A DNA stretch of 64,000 nucleotides from contig NC_133494.1 in assembly GCF_025370935.1 (NCBI RefSeq), forward strand, positions 1,161,818 to 1,225,817, in the 5' to 3' direction. Under the pieces are notes generated by a model that ran no database searches, was not told the DNA's origin, and saw nothing but the letters and a program-made list of their open reading frames with translations. The position numbers and the translations under genes were made by a program. Source of the DNA: Choristoneura fumiferana. Its lineage: Eukaryota > Arthropoda > Insecta > Lepidoptera > Tortricidae. Positions 53,193 to 64,000 of this stretch are shown piece by piece. Positions within the stretch are counted from its first letter, which is position 1. Each line of letters starts with the position of its first letter.

Positions 53193-54886
53193 GTATCGGC
53201 CATTTTTGTAAAAATATCAGTTTTTCTTTTACAAATATACAATTTTACTCGCAAATGTGATAAAAAACATTGTATGTTTTATTTTTCAATTTATTTAAAT
53301 AAAAAATGCAAATACATTGTACCTTCAATTAAATGTTCGCCAAACTGTGAGACAGTTTGTTAGAGTTGCGCTCAATCAAATCTTAAACTACGACAAGTTA
53401 GGTACTTTACACTAAGATAACAAAAAATAAAACCAATACGGCATACGATAACTACACACTTTTATGTATATTTTGGTTCAATAGAAATTGCAGACAAGAC
53501 AATGTAAACAAACCCATTATACCTTCATTCATTCTACCATTGGACAAGTAATAAAATCAGAAGTCGCACGGGTACTAGGTATATAGAATTACGAACATCG
53601 ACTCATTAAAGACCTCAGTCCTCGAATTCGGGCTTCTAATAGACTCGTTCGTAATTCCTTATTTACCGCCCTTAAGACACAATGTACTATAAAATACATA
53701 CTTTTTATTTATTTTTTCACTCGAGAGCGGAAAGTTGACTAACTGCATTTTGCATGATAGGACAGAATAAAACAATAAAACATATCTTGAAGTTCAAGAT
53801 CTTGTTTATCGATAAACATAGAGGTATTGCTTAAAGAATCCACGACTTGATATTGAAATCCCCATAAAACCTCGTTGAACCTTTTTTCCATTTCGAGACA
53901 CAAACAAAAATGCAAAATTCTCTGCATACGCTACAAAAAACATGGCCTATAGAGTTGTCATGTAAGGTCGAGTTCAATGCATCTGAATAAAAGGAATTCA
54001 AACTCTAAAATCAAGTGTTAAAGGTTATAGAATCAGCAAAATATAAAATGGTAATTTCATACCATGCTCATGGACCGTGTCTTTAAGATACAATATAACG
54101 TGTAGATATACTTTTTTTGCAATTTTGAACTGTATTATTAAGTAATAAATGACACAGTTGAATGGAGACTGCTAATTTGCGGTTTGTATGACTTTATACG
54201 TTTTTGCGATTGAAAATTAAATTGTTATTAGTATCTTTATGAATGGACCCGGTTATGATAGAGGCCATAAAAAGTATGTCAAAAAAGGTGAGCGTCAATT
54301 TCTGTCTTTTTTTAAATGGTCACGACAATTTTTGTGATGCAGATTTTGTTTGGGGACTGTGCGATCAGTAAACTTAGCTGACTATTGTGTATCTTGTCAC
54401 GGACACTACACTTATGTGAAATTGAGTCCACAGAAGTAAAATAAAAAAAAACATTTATTATCTCCACCACAAAGTAAACAGCACCATGCAATTGGATAGA
54501 TTCCTGGGAAAAAAAATACGTGATCAATATTTTCTCATAATTTAACTGACAGCTGACAGTCTAATTAGGATAATATTTTTATCCCAAGAAACTATCCAAT
54601 TGCTAAAAATTTCAGATTGTGTTTCAAAATTGATTCAATTTCGCTTTGAATTTGACTTTGATTAACTTAATGACCTCTACAAAAACTCAAAAAAGAGGTG
54701 ACAAAATATTTGCTCTGGAACCAAATACGAGTACAAAGCGATAACATTTGCGTTGGTTGTATTACATGATAATTTAGTAAAGATTTTTAATATAGTGTAC
54801 TTAAGTTGTAAAAAAAACGAATATTTCAGTTACATTTCCATAAAATAACATCTTGTTCGAAGCGCTCTCGACTGTTAGGTATAATT
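53193..54886. other. No gene recognised
   Basis: Long AT-rich stretch. Two short reverse frames (53739-53927 and 54312-54527) were examined and not assigned. Confidence 0.4.
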
Positions 54887-54938
54887 GCGACCACAAAGCG
54901 CAAGCCGAGCGAGCGAAGCGAGCGTGCCGCACCAACGG
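54887..54938 (-). mobile_element. T-type element centre, fragment
   Basis: GACCACAAAGCGCAAGCCGAGCGAGCGAAGCG is the inverse of the GC-rich centre of the element at 46131. Confidence 0.5.
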
Positions 54939-55043
54939 CAGCTAAGCGAAAGACTTTATTAAATTAGGAAATAATTTGGCTCCTACCATTACTGGTCATG
55001 TAAAATGAGGTGCCCTTACCAAATTTAACGATGGAATCTTTCC

Positions 55044-55283
55044 TGTTTTTTTTTATTCGACTGGATGGCAAACGAGCAAGTGGGTCTCCTGATGGTAAAA
55101 GATCACCACCCCATAGAAACCTGCAACACCAGGGGTATTGCAGATGCGTTGCCAACCTAGAGGCCTAAATTGGGATACCTCAAGTGCCAGTAATTTCACC
55201 GGCTGTCTTACTCTCCACGCCGAAACACAACAGTGCCAGCACTGTTGCTTCACGGCAGGATTAGCGAGCAAGATGGTGCAAGA
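55044..55283 (-). mobile_element. F-family retroelement, reversed
   Basis: TTTTTTTATTCGACTGGATGG to GGATTAGCGAGCAAGATGGTG; the outermost 5' bases are missing. Confidence 0.85.
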
Positions 55284-55528
55284 TGGTGCTGTTGGAAGTG
55301 TATTTGACTTTGTATCTTATATATCTTAGTATCATATACCTATCCACATAGCTATCATCAGCATCTGCATTATACATCTCGACGACTAATCACGGGGCGT
55401 GTCCGTCCGTCCAACATTCTTAGTTGCACTAATTATAGAACTTAATGGCTTGTCCGATAATGATTACGTTTTTAATTTCTGACACCGTGTGATGTATGAA
55501 TGAGAGCCAGGTATAATCGAGTAGATAA

Positions 55529-55637
55529 TAAATAAATAATAAATAAATAAATATCACGGGACAATTCACACCAATTGACCTAGTCCCAAAGTAAGCTTAG
55601 CAAAGCTTGTGTTATGGGTATTAAGCAACAGATAAAT
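55529..55637 (-). mobile_element. D-family SINE, 3' part only
   Basis: (AAAT)n then ATCACGGGACAATTCACACC to GTATTAAGCAACAGATAAATG; 5'-truncated. Confidence 0.8.
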
Positions 55638-56560
55638 GTTTTGTTTTGTGAATGTTGCGGGTAGATGTTTTTAAAGATTTTTTTCTAGGCTGTAATAGTA
55701 ATTACCTTGAACAAAATATAATCTAATATTACGTACGGATTTATATTCAGGAATATAATTTTAGTAAGGATGGTTTGCTTACATTATTAATCAGTCAATT
55801 GAATGTGATGTGGTGCGAACTAGAGACCGGATTAAATGCAATTACATGCATTTGCATATTTAGCTCGTTTTCATCGGTTATTGCATATTTTATGTAAAAT
55901 CTTGTGATGATGCATATTTTATATTTAACAAGAATAAGAAACGTTAAATACCTAATTGTTAATTGAATGTTTGTGTCTTAATAATTGTATGTTATTTTAG
56001 AATATATTCTGGCAGTTTTCATGCATGTGTGTGTGCATATTTCAAGGTTGTTGTGTTGCATACTTGCATATATGTAATCCAGTTTTAGTGAGAACAAATA
56101 AGGGCATATATGTAGTTATAACAATTGCTCTAAATATGTAGTTCAATCCTCTAGTCCAGAAACAAATAATACCACCCGAGAGCCTGACTCCTTTTCGACT
56201 TTGTGAAACTTTAAAACTATACTAAGACATTGACAAACCCAAAAGGCTAACAAAGCTTTCTTAACTCGGTTAAAATTTGCAGTTCTTATACTTAATAATT
56301 ATGAGCTTTTAACTCTGTGAGCTTATAACTAAACTCAAAACTTCCGCCCGTAAGCGCTCGAGTAAGCTCATCATTGCACAATAAATAAATAAATACAATA
56401 TAGAAAGGTAGCAAACAAGCGAGACACTTGACGGCTTAAATACCAAACCTTATACAATTACAGCAATGCCAACTTAACCGTGCAGACGGACAAATTATAA
56501 ACTAAACCCCGCTCATAGCAAAATACACTTTGTTTGACTAGTAGCGACTCCGATCACCCG
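55638..56560. other. No gene recognised
   Basis: AT-rich with repeated GCATAT words near 55840-56060. No family or exon seen. Confidence 0.4.
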
Positions 56561-56640
56561 CAACAACAAAGTGGTCAGTTTGTTCAGTTTTTATCGAAAG
56601 CTTTCGCCATCAAATATCAATCATATTTCGTCTCTTTCAG

Positions 56641-56853
56641 GCGCGCGACGAAGCTACGCGTGGGAGCGGGACGGGCGATGCGCCCGCGCAACTACAGTGG
56701 AGCCCACTAGCGACAGTTGCGCGGAAATCGTTACTGGATCTAGACGCGTGTGTTTTTTATTTGGGTAATGTGTTTTTGTGTGCTGTGTTGAGTGATTTGT
56801 GTTTTTGTGCTTTTTGTGACAATTGGATGCCGTTCTTATTGGATGTGTTGGAG
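56641..56853 (+). CDS. Candidate exon, possibly first or second exon of an unknown gene
   Basis: Preceded by the good acceptor TTCGTCTCTTTCAG and followed by the consensus donor GAG|GTGAGT. The 213 bases are exactly 71 codons with no stop in the first frame. The first half is GC-rich (CGCGCGACGAAGC, GCGCCCGCGCAAC) and reads Ala/Gly/Thr-rich; the second half is TG-rich and reads Cys/Leu/Phe-rich. Alternatively it is an untranslated leader starting near the TCAGTT repeats at 56576-56590, with translation from the ATG at 56827. No homolog is recognised and no partner exon was found. Confidence 0.35.
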
Positions 56854-59145
56854 GTGAGTTTTTTTCTGTTTCGTGAGAATTATTAGTTATTTGACAAAAG
56901 ACACGGCTCTAGAGGGTCGTGGGTTCGACGAATTCACAGCATTCGTAATTTGATTTCTGCTACAGGAAAAAATTATGTGCAGATGTATTAACTGCGATAT
57001 AGTTTATGTTTATGATATAACTGATATAAGTATCAGTGCCTACTGGGCCACTTTGCCCACTTTTAGGACTAAGGATCATTCGGTCGCCAGGATAAAATAA
57101 ATAATATGTACCCAATTTAACACTAGATCACTCTTTCTAACATACGTAAAAGATTGTTTAATTGTATATCTATAGTTCACTGGAGCTTAAAAATTACAGA
57201 CATACACGCCTTCAGTATCAAATAAATGCCTTAAAGGATTTCTTGAAATCCCGACAGAATAAGAAATTAACCCGTTTTCATTATCCCACTGAGGTGAAAC
57301 CGCGGGAATAAATTGTACAAACATATTTATCTGAAGTTAGATATATTTAGATAGGAATGATTCAAAGATTGCTTACATTCCAGTTGGCGCCATTTGCGAA
57401 TAAAAACTCTGGGTACAAACAACTTTAATTGACATACCTGACAATGAAGGAAAATTACCACTGACCATGTGTTACAAAGATGGTAAAAGATGACAGTTAA
57501 ATACGGCGCTTAATTTAACTAACCGTACTTGTATAGTAATAATAATATTATTAAGATTTCACTTAGTTTGATTATGCAACGACGCAATAGGTATTTTAAA
57601 ACCTCCATTGAATAATTACTTGTCTTGTAGAAATTTTACAAAATTAGACTTAATTTCTCAATATCATAAAGGACACCTTTGCAAATATTTTTGGGCCTAA
57701 AAGCTTGGCGTAGACAAATCAGTGAGGGCTCTTTACAAGACGTTCAAACCAATATATGTACTTACGAGAAAGTAAGCTGTCTTCAAATTTTATTAATCGA
57801 ATTTCGCCAACTGGTCAAATGTCTAGTAAGTAATCAGATTGACTTGAAATTTGGTAAGAAAAAGTAGTTTAGACCACAAGTTTTAAGTGCAGTTGCCAAA
57901 AATAATTATAATATATATATTTTTTAAATCTTATTTGACACGTAAAATAAATGTAATTATCAGTTTTGTGAGATCAAAAACTATTCAATTTAGTGCCAGA
58001 ATAGTCTGTTATGTAACCCATTGAGTAATACAAACTGCGTGTTATGTGACAGGTTATGTAATACAACAATGCAACGTGGTAACTATTTACTTAGTGTGTT
58101 ACACAAATTGCTACCATTCATGCCTCAATTTAGTAACTACTTGCATTTGTTTTGTTATTTTAATCTCCTTTGACTAATCAACTCGCTGAATCTAATATAA
58201 TTAAAATTCGATCAAATATTCAGGAAGTAGTGTTGCCAAAGTAACTTTTGCACTTTTTCTTAATAAGTACCTAAACACACATTGCTGTAAGCACTAAGGA
58301 AGTTTCTACACGTATTTAGAAGAAAAAATAGGATTTACTGTGTGAGTGTGCTAAAAAAACACATTTGCTTTTGCAATTCTTATGTTTGCTTGAAATTCTA
58401 ATGGCATTCAAATCTACTACATAGTTTGCACATAAGAAGAAAAAATGTTATTTTTACTTAAAATTAAATACCCATTTAATCGACCATTAAATATATTGTT
58501 AAGCGCAGCGATTATCGTCATGCGAAATCGTGACAAAAACGTATTTGGTCGGAGAATTCTTTGATCATTAAATCATTATCATTAATCTTCATTGACGATG
58601 ATGACAAAAGACTTGGACGGACGGAGATACAGGTGTGATGGATAGAATGATTCGAATTTGAAGTAAAAAGATGCTTGAAACTTTCCTGCCTGGTTTTTTC
58701 TGGCGCTCTCTTCTCGGTAATTGGCAATGGTGGTTGTTTCGAAATCAATCAAAAATGTTATTTAAAAAACCCTTTGCGGCCAACTTACAGAATAAATATT
58801 TGATTATAATTTAGATAGCTTGACAAGATCGCAAAAACAAGACGGTTGCTCGGTACTTGATTTCAAGTATAATTTTAAAATTAAGCCACAGTGTGGACTA
58901 GCTGCATGTTTGTTTGAGGTACTCTTAGTATAATAACTCTTTGATTTTTCCCCGTTTTACTTGCATAAATTTAAATTTACACCGCACTGATTCGTACACA
59001 GTTAAGTTAAAAGTAAATTTTCGTTGTACAAGGCTGATATTTTCCTTGTTTTATTTTTAAGTAGTAAGTAATATATCTGCAGTGGGACACATTATAAGCT
59101 AGTTAAAAAAAAAGTAATATTTTGTTCTCGATCCTCTGAGGTACT
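56854..59145. other. No gene recognised
   Basis: More than 2 kb of AT-rich sequence with few repeats, consistent with a long intron or intergenic DNA. Short frames at 57679 and 58518 have no recognised features. Confidence 0.45.
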
Positions 59146-59367
59146 TTTTTATTCGACTGGATGGCAAACGAGCAAGTGGGTCTCCTGATGGTAAGAGATC
59201 ACCACCGCCCATAGACACCTGCAACACCAGGGGGATTGCAGATGCGTTGCAAACCTAGAGGCCTAAGATGGGATACCTCAAGTGCCAGTAATTTCACCGG
59301 CTGTCCTACTTTCCACGCCGAAACACAACAGTGCAAGCCAAGCACTGCTGCTTCACGGCAGGACATC
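59146..59367 (-). mobile_element. F-family retroelement, reversed
   Basis: TTTTTTATTCGACTGGATGGC to TGCTGCTTCACGGCAGGA, with a small duplication (GCAAGCCAAGCAC) near the end. Confidence 0.85.
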
Positions 59368-59662
59368 TGTCGCAGAATATCTGTGTTTTCCTCTTATTTT
59401 CTATGTATCATTCATGTGTAAATAAATATTTCTCTCTCTGACTCCTACTTAGACTAAATATCAAGTCCATTTTTTCTTCAACCCTACCCACCGTGCAAGT
59501 TGTCGAAAGACATCAACGCGTCAGCGAACTTGCTTTGTATGCGGTACCTTATCTAGACTTAAGCTATTTTTAGCCGCTAGATGTTGCAAACACTTAGTTC
59601 TATTTATAGAAATTACATTAATTATATAAGATAGAGTTGGTAATTGACTTGTATATATCTTC

Positions 59663-59729
59663 GTTTGTTTGGCCTGAATAAACAAAGACGGCATCACAAT
59701 ATCTGGCACTTCAATGAATGGTGAAACAA
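59663..59729. mobile_element. H-type MITE remnant
   Basis: Keeps AAAGACGGCATCACA and CAATGAATGGTGAAACA of the right arm; the left arm is almost gone. Confidence 0.55.
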
Positions 59730-60063
59730 GCAATTAAGGTGGCAAAGGATTTCTTGGTTGACTGTAGAGCAGGTCATCAACACGCGCAGACGCAGCGACG
59801 TCGTCGTGCTTAGTGGGAATAAATCATTGGGAACTCGACCAAGGCTTGATTTATTATGCTGTTTGATATATTTGTGTTCCTTTCGGATCGTTAAGTACAA
59901 GTTACAGGAAAGTGACGCTGTAAAAAGTCAGTTTTTTTGATAATAAATAATTTATTACTGTGATGAATTGTGAGGAAGATCTTGCTACGACATCAAACAA
60001 ACTATTTGATATGTCAATTCAATTGATATGCTTTTTGGGGAAGATAGGTCCTCAAGCGATCAT
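59730..60063. other. No gene recognised
   Basis: A GC-richer spot near 59770-59810 is open on both strands. No function can be assigned. Confidence 0.35.
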
Positions 60064-60215
60064 AAACCGGAAGACGAAGCGATGGCAGGCCTCCCACTAG
60101 GTGGACTTACGACATCGTGAGAGTTGCGAGCAACTGGTAGGTGCAAGTGGCGAGTTGTCGTTCATTGTGGCGTTTTAAGGGGGAGGCCTTTGTTCAGCAG
60201 TGGACGTTGGAATTT
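60064..60215 (+). mobile_element. RTE-type LINE 3' end
   Basis: GAAGACGAAGCGATGGCAGGC, CCCACTAGGTGGACTTACGAC, GCAAGTGGCGAGTTGTCGTTC and CAGCAGTGGACGTTGG; 5'-truncated. Confidence 0.75.
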
Positions 60216-61136
60216 TAGTGCATTTTTTAATAAGTTATATTACCTAATATTCCTTGTTTTATCACTTACCATCCAACCTACCCTCCTTTGTTATACTTCC
60301 AAAATGTAACCCATACTAAGACAGCATGTTAAATAAAAGCATGTAAATTTTGGTTGATATTGGTTAACCTGGCAACTCCCACGCAGCCCACACACCTTGC
60401 CTCCAATCTGCCTAACACTAATAAAATTAAATAAATATACAAATTATACTAAAACAGCATCAATAAACATAAAAATATTTCGCGTTCTCAGATAACAATC
60501 GAGGTTGAAATTCCAATAGTTTCGTGCTTTTTTATGGATACATTGTACCCATTGCGTAGTTAGGTGGTTATGTATAGTTTCACTGTGATGGCGAAAAATC
60601 CGAGATGTTTGATCACACACAACATTTCAATATTATTAGTAAAGTGTAAACAGTATTAATAAATAAAAAAAAATTACTAGTTTGGCTCATTGACCCAAAA
60701 TGAGTCTTGGCCTCTGAAACGATAGCTTGCCACTTAACCCGAACTATTAACTATTAATCATTAACTATTATAAAATCCAGACACATTCTTCACAAATTAT
60801 CAAACGTACAAAAATAAATACATGTCATTAAGATTTTCCATCCCTTTCCTTTTTAGTGATTTTATCGCGCCACTTATGGAGGAGTGTGTGAGGATACGCA
60901 ATTGAATGTAAAACACATAAAATGTAACAGAAGAATTTAATTATATAACACGTCTAAAACACATTAACTAAATAAAATGAGACTTATTTGTAGAGTTTTT
61001 TTTGTTATTAAGATCTGCAATCAGTGCAATCTCTTTTAACTGATATATGGTATATTCTTCTCTCATTCAAAGTGTGTCCCTCAGCGAGGACATAATATAC
61101 TCATACCTAATTCATTAAATCAGAGGATGTCAGAGA
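60216..61136. other. No gene recognised
   Basis: AT-rich. It may include the 3' untranslated region and downstream flank of the minus-strand protease gene, but I could not place a polyadenylation signal. Confidence 0.4.
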
Positions 61137-61248
61137 GTCATGTGGATGCAAGTGGCAAGTTCTTGTCCATTTTGGCGTTCTAAGGGAGGGCGGGGAGGAG
61201 GGGGAGGGTGGGACTTCAGCAGTGAACGTTTTCCTACGGATGATGAAG
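61137..61248 (+). mobile_element. RTE-type LINE 3' end, short
   Basis: GTGGATGCAAGTGGCAAGTTC, GGCGTTCTAAGGGAGGG, a G-rich run, and CTTCAGCAGTGAACGTTTTCC. It lies within 190 bases of the protease gene stop, opposite in direction. Confidence 0.65.
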
Positions 61249-61324
61249 ATATCAAATATACATCTCTAAATCTCTGACTGGCCATTACCAAAATTCTGAT
61301 GTATTTGTATTCACCTTCGGTTCT

Positions 61325-61553
61325 TCACATCCAGTACCACCAGGAGGTGACAGGCACGAACCAGCTCCAGCGCAGCAGGCGCCCATCCGTGGGCCACCAG
61401 GGCAGCGTGTTCTCGACCGTGACCCACGGGTTCAGTTTATTCGGCGGCAGCTGATCGCGACCGAACAGGGTCATCTCAAGGTAACAGTTGCCCGTGAAGA
61501 AAAATCGGAATTCTAGGTACGCTGTTGTCTTGAAGTACACGAAACATTGATGG
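61325..61553 (-). CDS. Serine protease gene, terminal exon (novel C-terminal extension)
   Basis: Begins after TTCTTCTGTTCCAG (acceptor ending at 61554) in phase 2, which matches the donor of the exon at 62267, and ends in a TGA at 61325-61327. It encodes about 75 residues: His-Gln-Cys-Phe-Val-Tyr-Phe, a stretch of alternating hydrophobic residues that could be beta strands, a second Cys, and a strikingly aromatic end rich in Trp (Pro-Trp-Trp-Pro, Trp-Ser-Trp-Phe, Trp-Trp-Tyr-Trp-Met) at the very C terminus. GC content and codon use are clearly coding against AT-rich flanks. The domain is unknown to me. The protein is probably secreted, inferred from the upstream protease part. Confidence 0.75.
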
Positions 61554-62266
61554 CTGGAACAGAAGAAGTCATTTTGCTCTACATACAAGAAAATTAAAAG
61601 GAAATGGTTTTTATTGTACACGGTCTCCCAGTGCTACGAATGCAGCAATTAAATGTCTTAGCAAGGTTCCATACTATAATTTAGATAATTAGCTAAGTAA
61701 AGTTGATTGAAGAGATGCAGATTATAATTTTTTTCTATAGTCCTTTTATTCCCTATAGTTCAATGGTTTTTTTTGTGACCGAGATGTCATTTGATTTAGG
61801 CAACGCATTCGTACGTAACGAAAAAAAAATCGAGATGCCAACTGTCAATTGTCAATCTTGTCATTATCAATTAAAACAATAATAACAACAGTTTTTTATT
61901 TGCTGATGACATGATTGACAAGTTGGCTGAATTGTCCAAACGGACAGAAGCCATTTATGGAAAAAAAAAAATTATTTCTTTAATAGCTTGTCTGCCATTA
62001 CCGCCGTACCGCCGCATATGTCATCTCAATCATAAAAAAATATTTCCGCCAAACGATAGGGAATAAAAATGAAAGAGTTGCCGTTTCTCGCTCGTTAGGA
62101 CCAGGACTAACGAAGAAAATGTAATCTACACCTCTTCAAAAAACTTTACTTAGCCAATTTAATACTGGCCGTTTTTCTGTCAGTTTCATTTTGTTCTAAA
62201 AATGGCGGACTGCAACTGACAAATACAACAATTTATTAAAAAAATGATGGGTAAATTAAAGGTAAC

Positions 62267-62409
62267 CCGTACAGTTTGTGGTCGGGTCCGCGGTATCCCG
62301 TGAGGTCGCGGTGGCAGTGGTGCTCGAGCCACAGCTGCGCGCTGCTCCGCGCGTACGACTCAATCTTCAGACGCATGCACGAGAACGACGCCACGCGGGC
62401 TACTGACAC
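62267..62409 (-). CDS. Serine protease gene, internal exon of the C-terminal extension
   Basis: 143 bp between TCATCTGTGTCGGCAG and GG|GTTACC. Enters in phase 0 and leaves in phase 2. GC-rich with strongly coding codon use. The 47 residues include Phe-Ser-Cys-Met-Arg-Leu-Lys, Leu-Trp-Leu-Glu-His-His-Cys-His-Arg-Asp and a Gly-Tyr-Arg-Gly-Pro-Asp turn, again suggestive of a small beta-rich domain with disulfides. No family recognised. The donor GTTACC is weaker than consensus but is the only one compatible in phase with the last exon. Confidence 0.75.
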
Positions 62410-62456
62410 CTGCCGACACAGATGACAAACATACATATGACACTATATGATACGTA

Positions 62457-62898
62457 TCCTCATCAGCATGTCAGCTGAAAGACGTCCACTGCTGGACACA
62501 GGCCTCCCCCAAGGCTCTCCACTCAGACCGGTCTTGTGCTTTCCGCATACAACCAGGTCGTCGCTCCATCTTGCTGGAGGCCTACCGACAGCGCGTCTCC
62601 CGGTCCGCGGACGCCATTCGAGAACCTTCTGACCCCATCGGCCATCAGTCCTGCGAGCAATGTGCCCCGCCCACTGCCACTTCAGTTTCGCAATTCTTCG
62701 GGCTATGTCGGTAACCTTAGTTCTACTGCGGATATCATTTCTGATTCTATCTCGCAGAGGAACCCCGAGCATAGACTTTTCCATAGCCCTCTGAGTGACT
62801 TTGAGCTTCCTCATAAGGCCCATCGTTAGCGCCCACGTCTCAGATCCGTATGTCATCACTGGCAGCACACACTGGTCAAATACTTTTGACTTCAAACT
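62457..62898 (-). pseudogene. RTE-type LINE C-terminal fragment in an intron
   Basis: The minus-strand frame (62443-62895) reads the C-terminal part of an RTE-clade polyprotein, after the reverse transcriptase core: Val-Leu-Pro-Val-Met-Thr-Tyr-Gly-Ser-Glu-Thr-Trp near the start, Gln-Arg-Ala-Met-Glu, then Lys-Leu-Lys-Trp-Gln-Trp-Ala-Gly-His-Ile-Ala-Arg and Gly-Arg-Pro-Pro-Ala-Arg-Trp. The catalytic region and endonuclease are absent. It is frameshifted near its end, after Asp-Asp-Leu-Val. It sits in the intron between protease exons in the gene's own orientation. Confidence 0.9.
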
Positions 62899-63184
62899 GT
62901 AATTTACAACTGATCTTCTTCTGTGTTAAATTCAGCAAAATTTTTGACCACATTCAAAAGATATTGTCGTTTAAAAGGTTTTTAAAACCACCTCACTTAT
63001 TCTACTACCTCATTCGCTATACCCACTGGTTAGTGGGTCAAAGGGCGTAATTTTACTAGAAATCTCTTCTATGTAAATAGGTACCTAACTGATGTTGATA
63101 GTAATCATAGAAAAAGATTAACATCAACTCTCCTCACAAACATAATTAACAGAAAGACTAGTAATCAAAGAAAATATTACTCAC

Positions 63185-63297
63185 AAAATAGAAACCCTGC
63201 GCAAAGTTCTTGTTGATGTGGAGATGACTCTCATCTTTGTACATGACGGAGCCTCGCTGCCGACCCATGCACTGCCCTTGATGCTCCGTTGGGTTGG
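63185..63297 (-). CDS. Serine protease gene, internal exon after the protease domain
   Basis: 113 bp between TTTTTATGTGGACAG and TTT|GTGAGT, both strong signals. It completes a codon split after the first base and leaves in phase 0. The 37 full codons include Gln-Gly-Gln-Cys-Met-Gly-Arg-Gln-Arg-Gly and His-Leu-His-Ile-Asn-Lys-Asn. One Cys. Together with the next two exons it forms the unrecognised extension. Confidence 0.75.
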
Positions 63298-63721
63298 CTG
63301 TCCACATAAAAACAATATAGTACTATACAATGACTCTTTGTTGAACACCAACACATAGTAAGCAGTGCGGAAAACACAGGTATATAGAGATTACAGCTTA
63401 GTGCCATAACAAACAACTCATTGCAAGAAAATCGCACATGCTGAAGTAATAGAGAGGCGGCGTAGACGCATAAAAAAAGTGCGATATAGAAAAGAAGGGA
63501 ACTATCAGAAAAAAGACGCGATGTATTTGCGGAATATGTCATCTTTCCTTCTCTATAAAACGGAGATTCAATTTAAGTATTTCTTTAGTAGCGAAAACTC
63601 AGATTTAAACAGAGAAAATATCTCTAATATTTCAAGTCCCTAGGCCCGTTTTAAGCTTTTCTTTGACAACTCCGCCAACTATTTAACATTTCTAAAAATA
63701 TAAGTCCAATAAGCACTCAAC

Positions 63722-63899
63722 CTAGGTACATATAGATCTCAATAGGTGACACTGATCGCATCACAAAGGGCAGGGTTTCATCAGGCAAGTCCTCAAAGGG
63801 CACGGTGGAGATGCGCTCGTCGATCCACTCCAGGTAGCTGATGATGGAGAGGAAACGCGAGGGTGCCCCGCAGCCGGGACCCCTCACGCTGAAACCTAG
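63722..63899 (-). CDS. Trypsin-like serine protease, C-terminal end of the S1 domain
   Basis: The first 30 residues match the end of S1 family (chymotrypsin fold) domains: Gly-Phe-Ser-Val-Arg-Gly-Pro-Gly-Cys-Gly-Ala-Pro in the place of the usual Gly-Ile-Val-Ser-Trp-Gly-x-Gly-Cys-Gly-x-Pro, then Ile-Ser-Tyr-Leu-Glu-Trp-Ile, the terminal helix. Instead of stopping soon after, the frame continues through an acidic/Pro linker into three more exons. The exon starts after TGGTTGTTCCAG; the frame is also open upstream to the window edge, so this start is not certain. The donor is CTAG|GTTGAG, phase 1. His, Asp and Ser catalytic residues would lie beyond 64000. The loss of the Trp in the Ser-Trp-Gly motif hints at altered specificity or a non-catalytic homolog. 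Confidence 0.75.
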
Positions 63900-64000
63900 C
63901 TGGAACAACCATGGGAAGCTTACTAAGACCAGTCGCTTCAGAGACTTACAAACTTCATTAAACTCAACGATAAGAAATACAAACTTGCCAGCCTTAACGG

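Noticed and set aside
53739..54527. Two short reverse frames that look hydrophobic, considered as chemoreceptor exons
   Set aside because: No conserved receptor motif could be recognised and no splice signals link them.
57679..57867. 62-codon frame
   Set aside because: AT-rich with no supporting signals; random open frames of this size are expected in 64 kb.
58518..58748. 76-codon reverse frame with Ser/His-rich sequence
   Set aside because: No splice signals, domain or composition shift. Likely chance.

Overview
The window reads as gene-poor nuclear DNA of a moth or butterfly (Lepidoptera). It is AT-rich, has no long intronless reading frames, and is packed with short repeats of types known from lepidopteran genomes: Lep1-like non-autonomous Helitrons (TC...CTAG, inserted between A and T), several tRNA-headed SINE families, foldback MITEs, and 3' ends of RTE- and CR1/Jockey-like LINEs. 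This rests on my knowledge of such repeats; no search was run. Family letters used below are mine.

The one well-supported gene is at the right edge on the minus strand. Four exons (63722-63899, 63185-63297, 62267-62409, 61325-61553) join with compatible phases and GT/AG signals. They encode the C-terminal end of a trypsin-like serine protease domain followed by about 185 residues of unrecognised, Cys- and Trp-rich C-terminal extension. The rest of the gene lies beyond base 64000.

Layout. 1-12 kb: A-family repeats, SINEs, Helitrons and a LINE remnant. 12-15 kb: a full-length B element with a perfect target duplication, a LINE 3' end, and a 1.1-kb block with scattered copies of a TCATTTTCGTGGTC motif around a small Cys-rich frame. 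15-32 kb: dense SINE/MITE/Helitron territory with several decipherable nested insertions. 32-46 kb: sparser, with LINE reverse transcriptase remnants, MITEs and a possible TATA promoter at 36118. 46-56 kb: more repeats and a candidate coding exon near 53.1 kb. 56-61 kb: a candidate exon at 56641-56853 and long unassigned AT-rich stretches. 61-64 kb: the protease gene, with an RTE fragment in one intron.

The main interest is transposition history. At least eight insertions are nested cleanly enough for the host sequence to be read across the break, and many keep target-site duplications. Three copies of one tRNA-containing element share an inverted 5' module. Two broken copies of a GC-rich palindromic element together suggest its complete form. 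Most other open frames here are chance frames or run through repeats.
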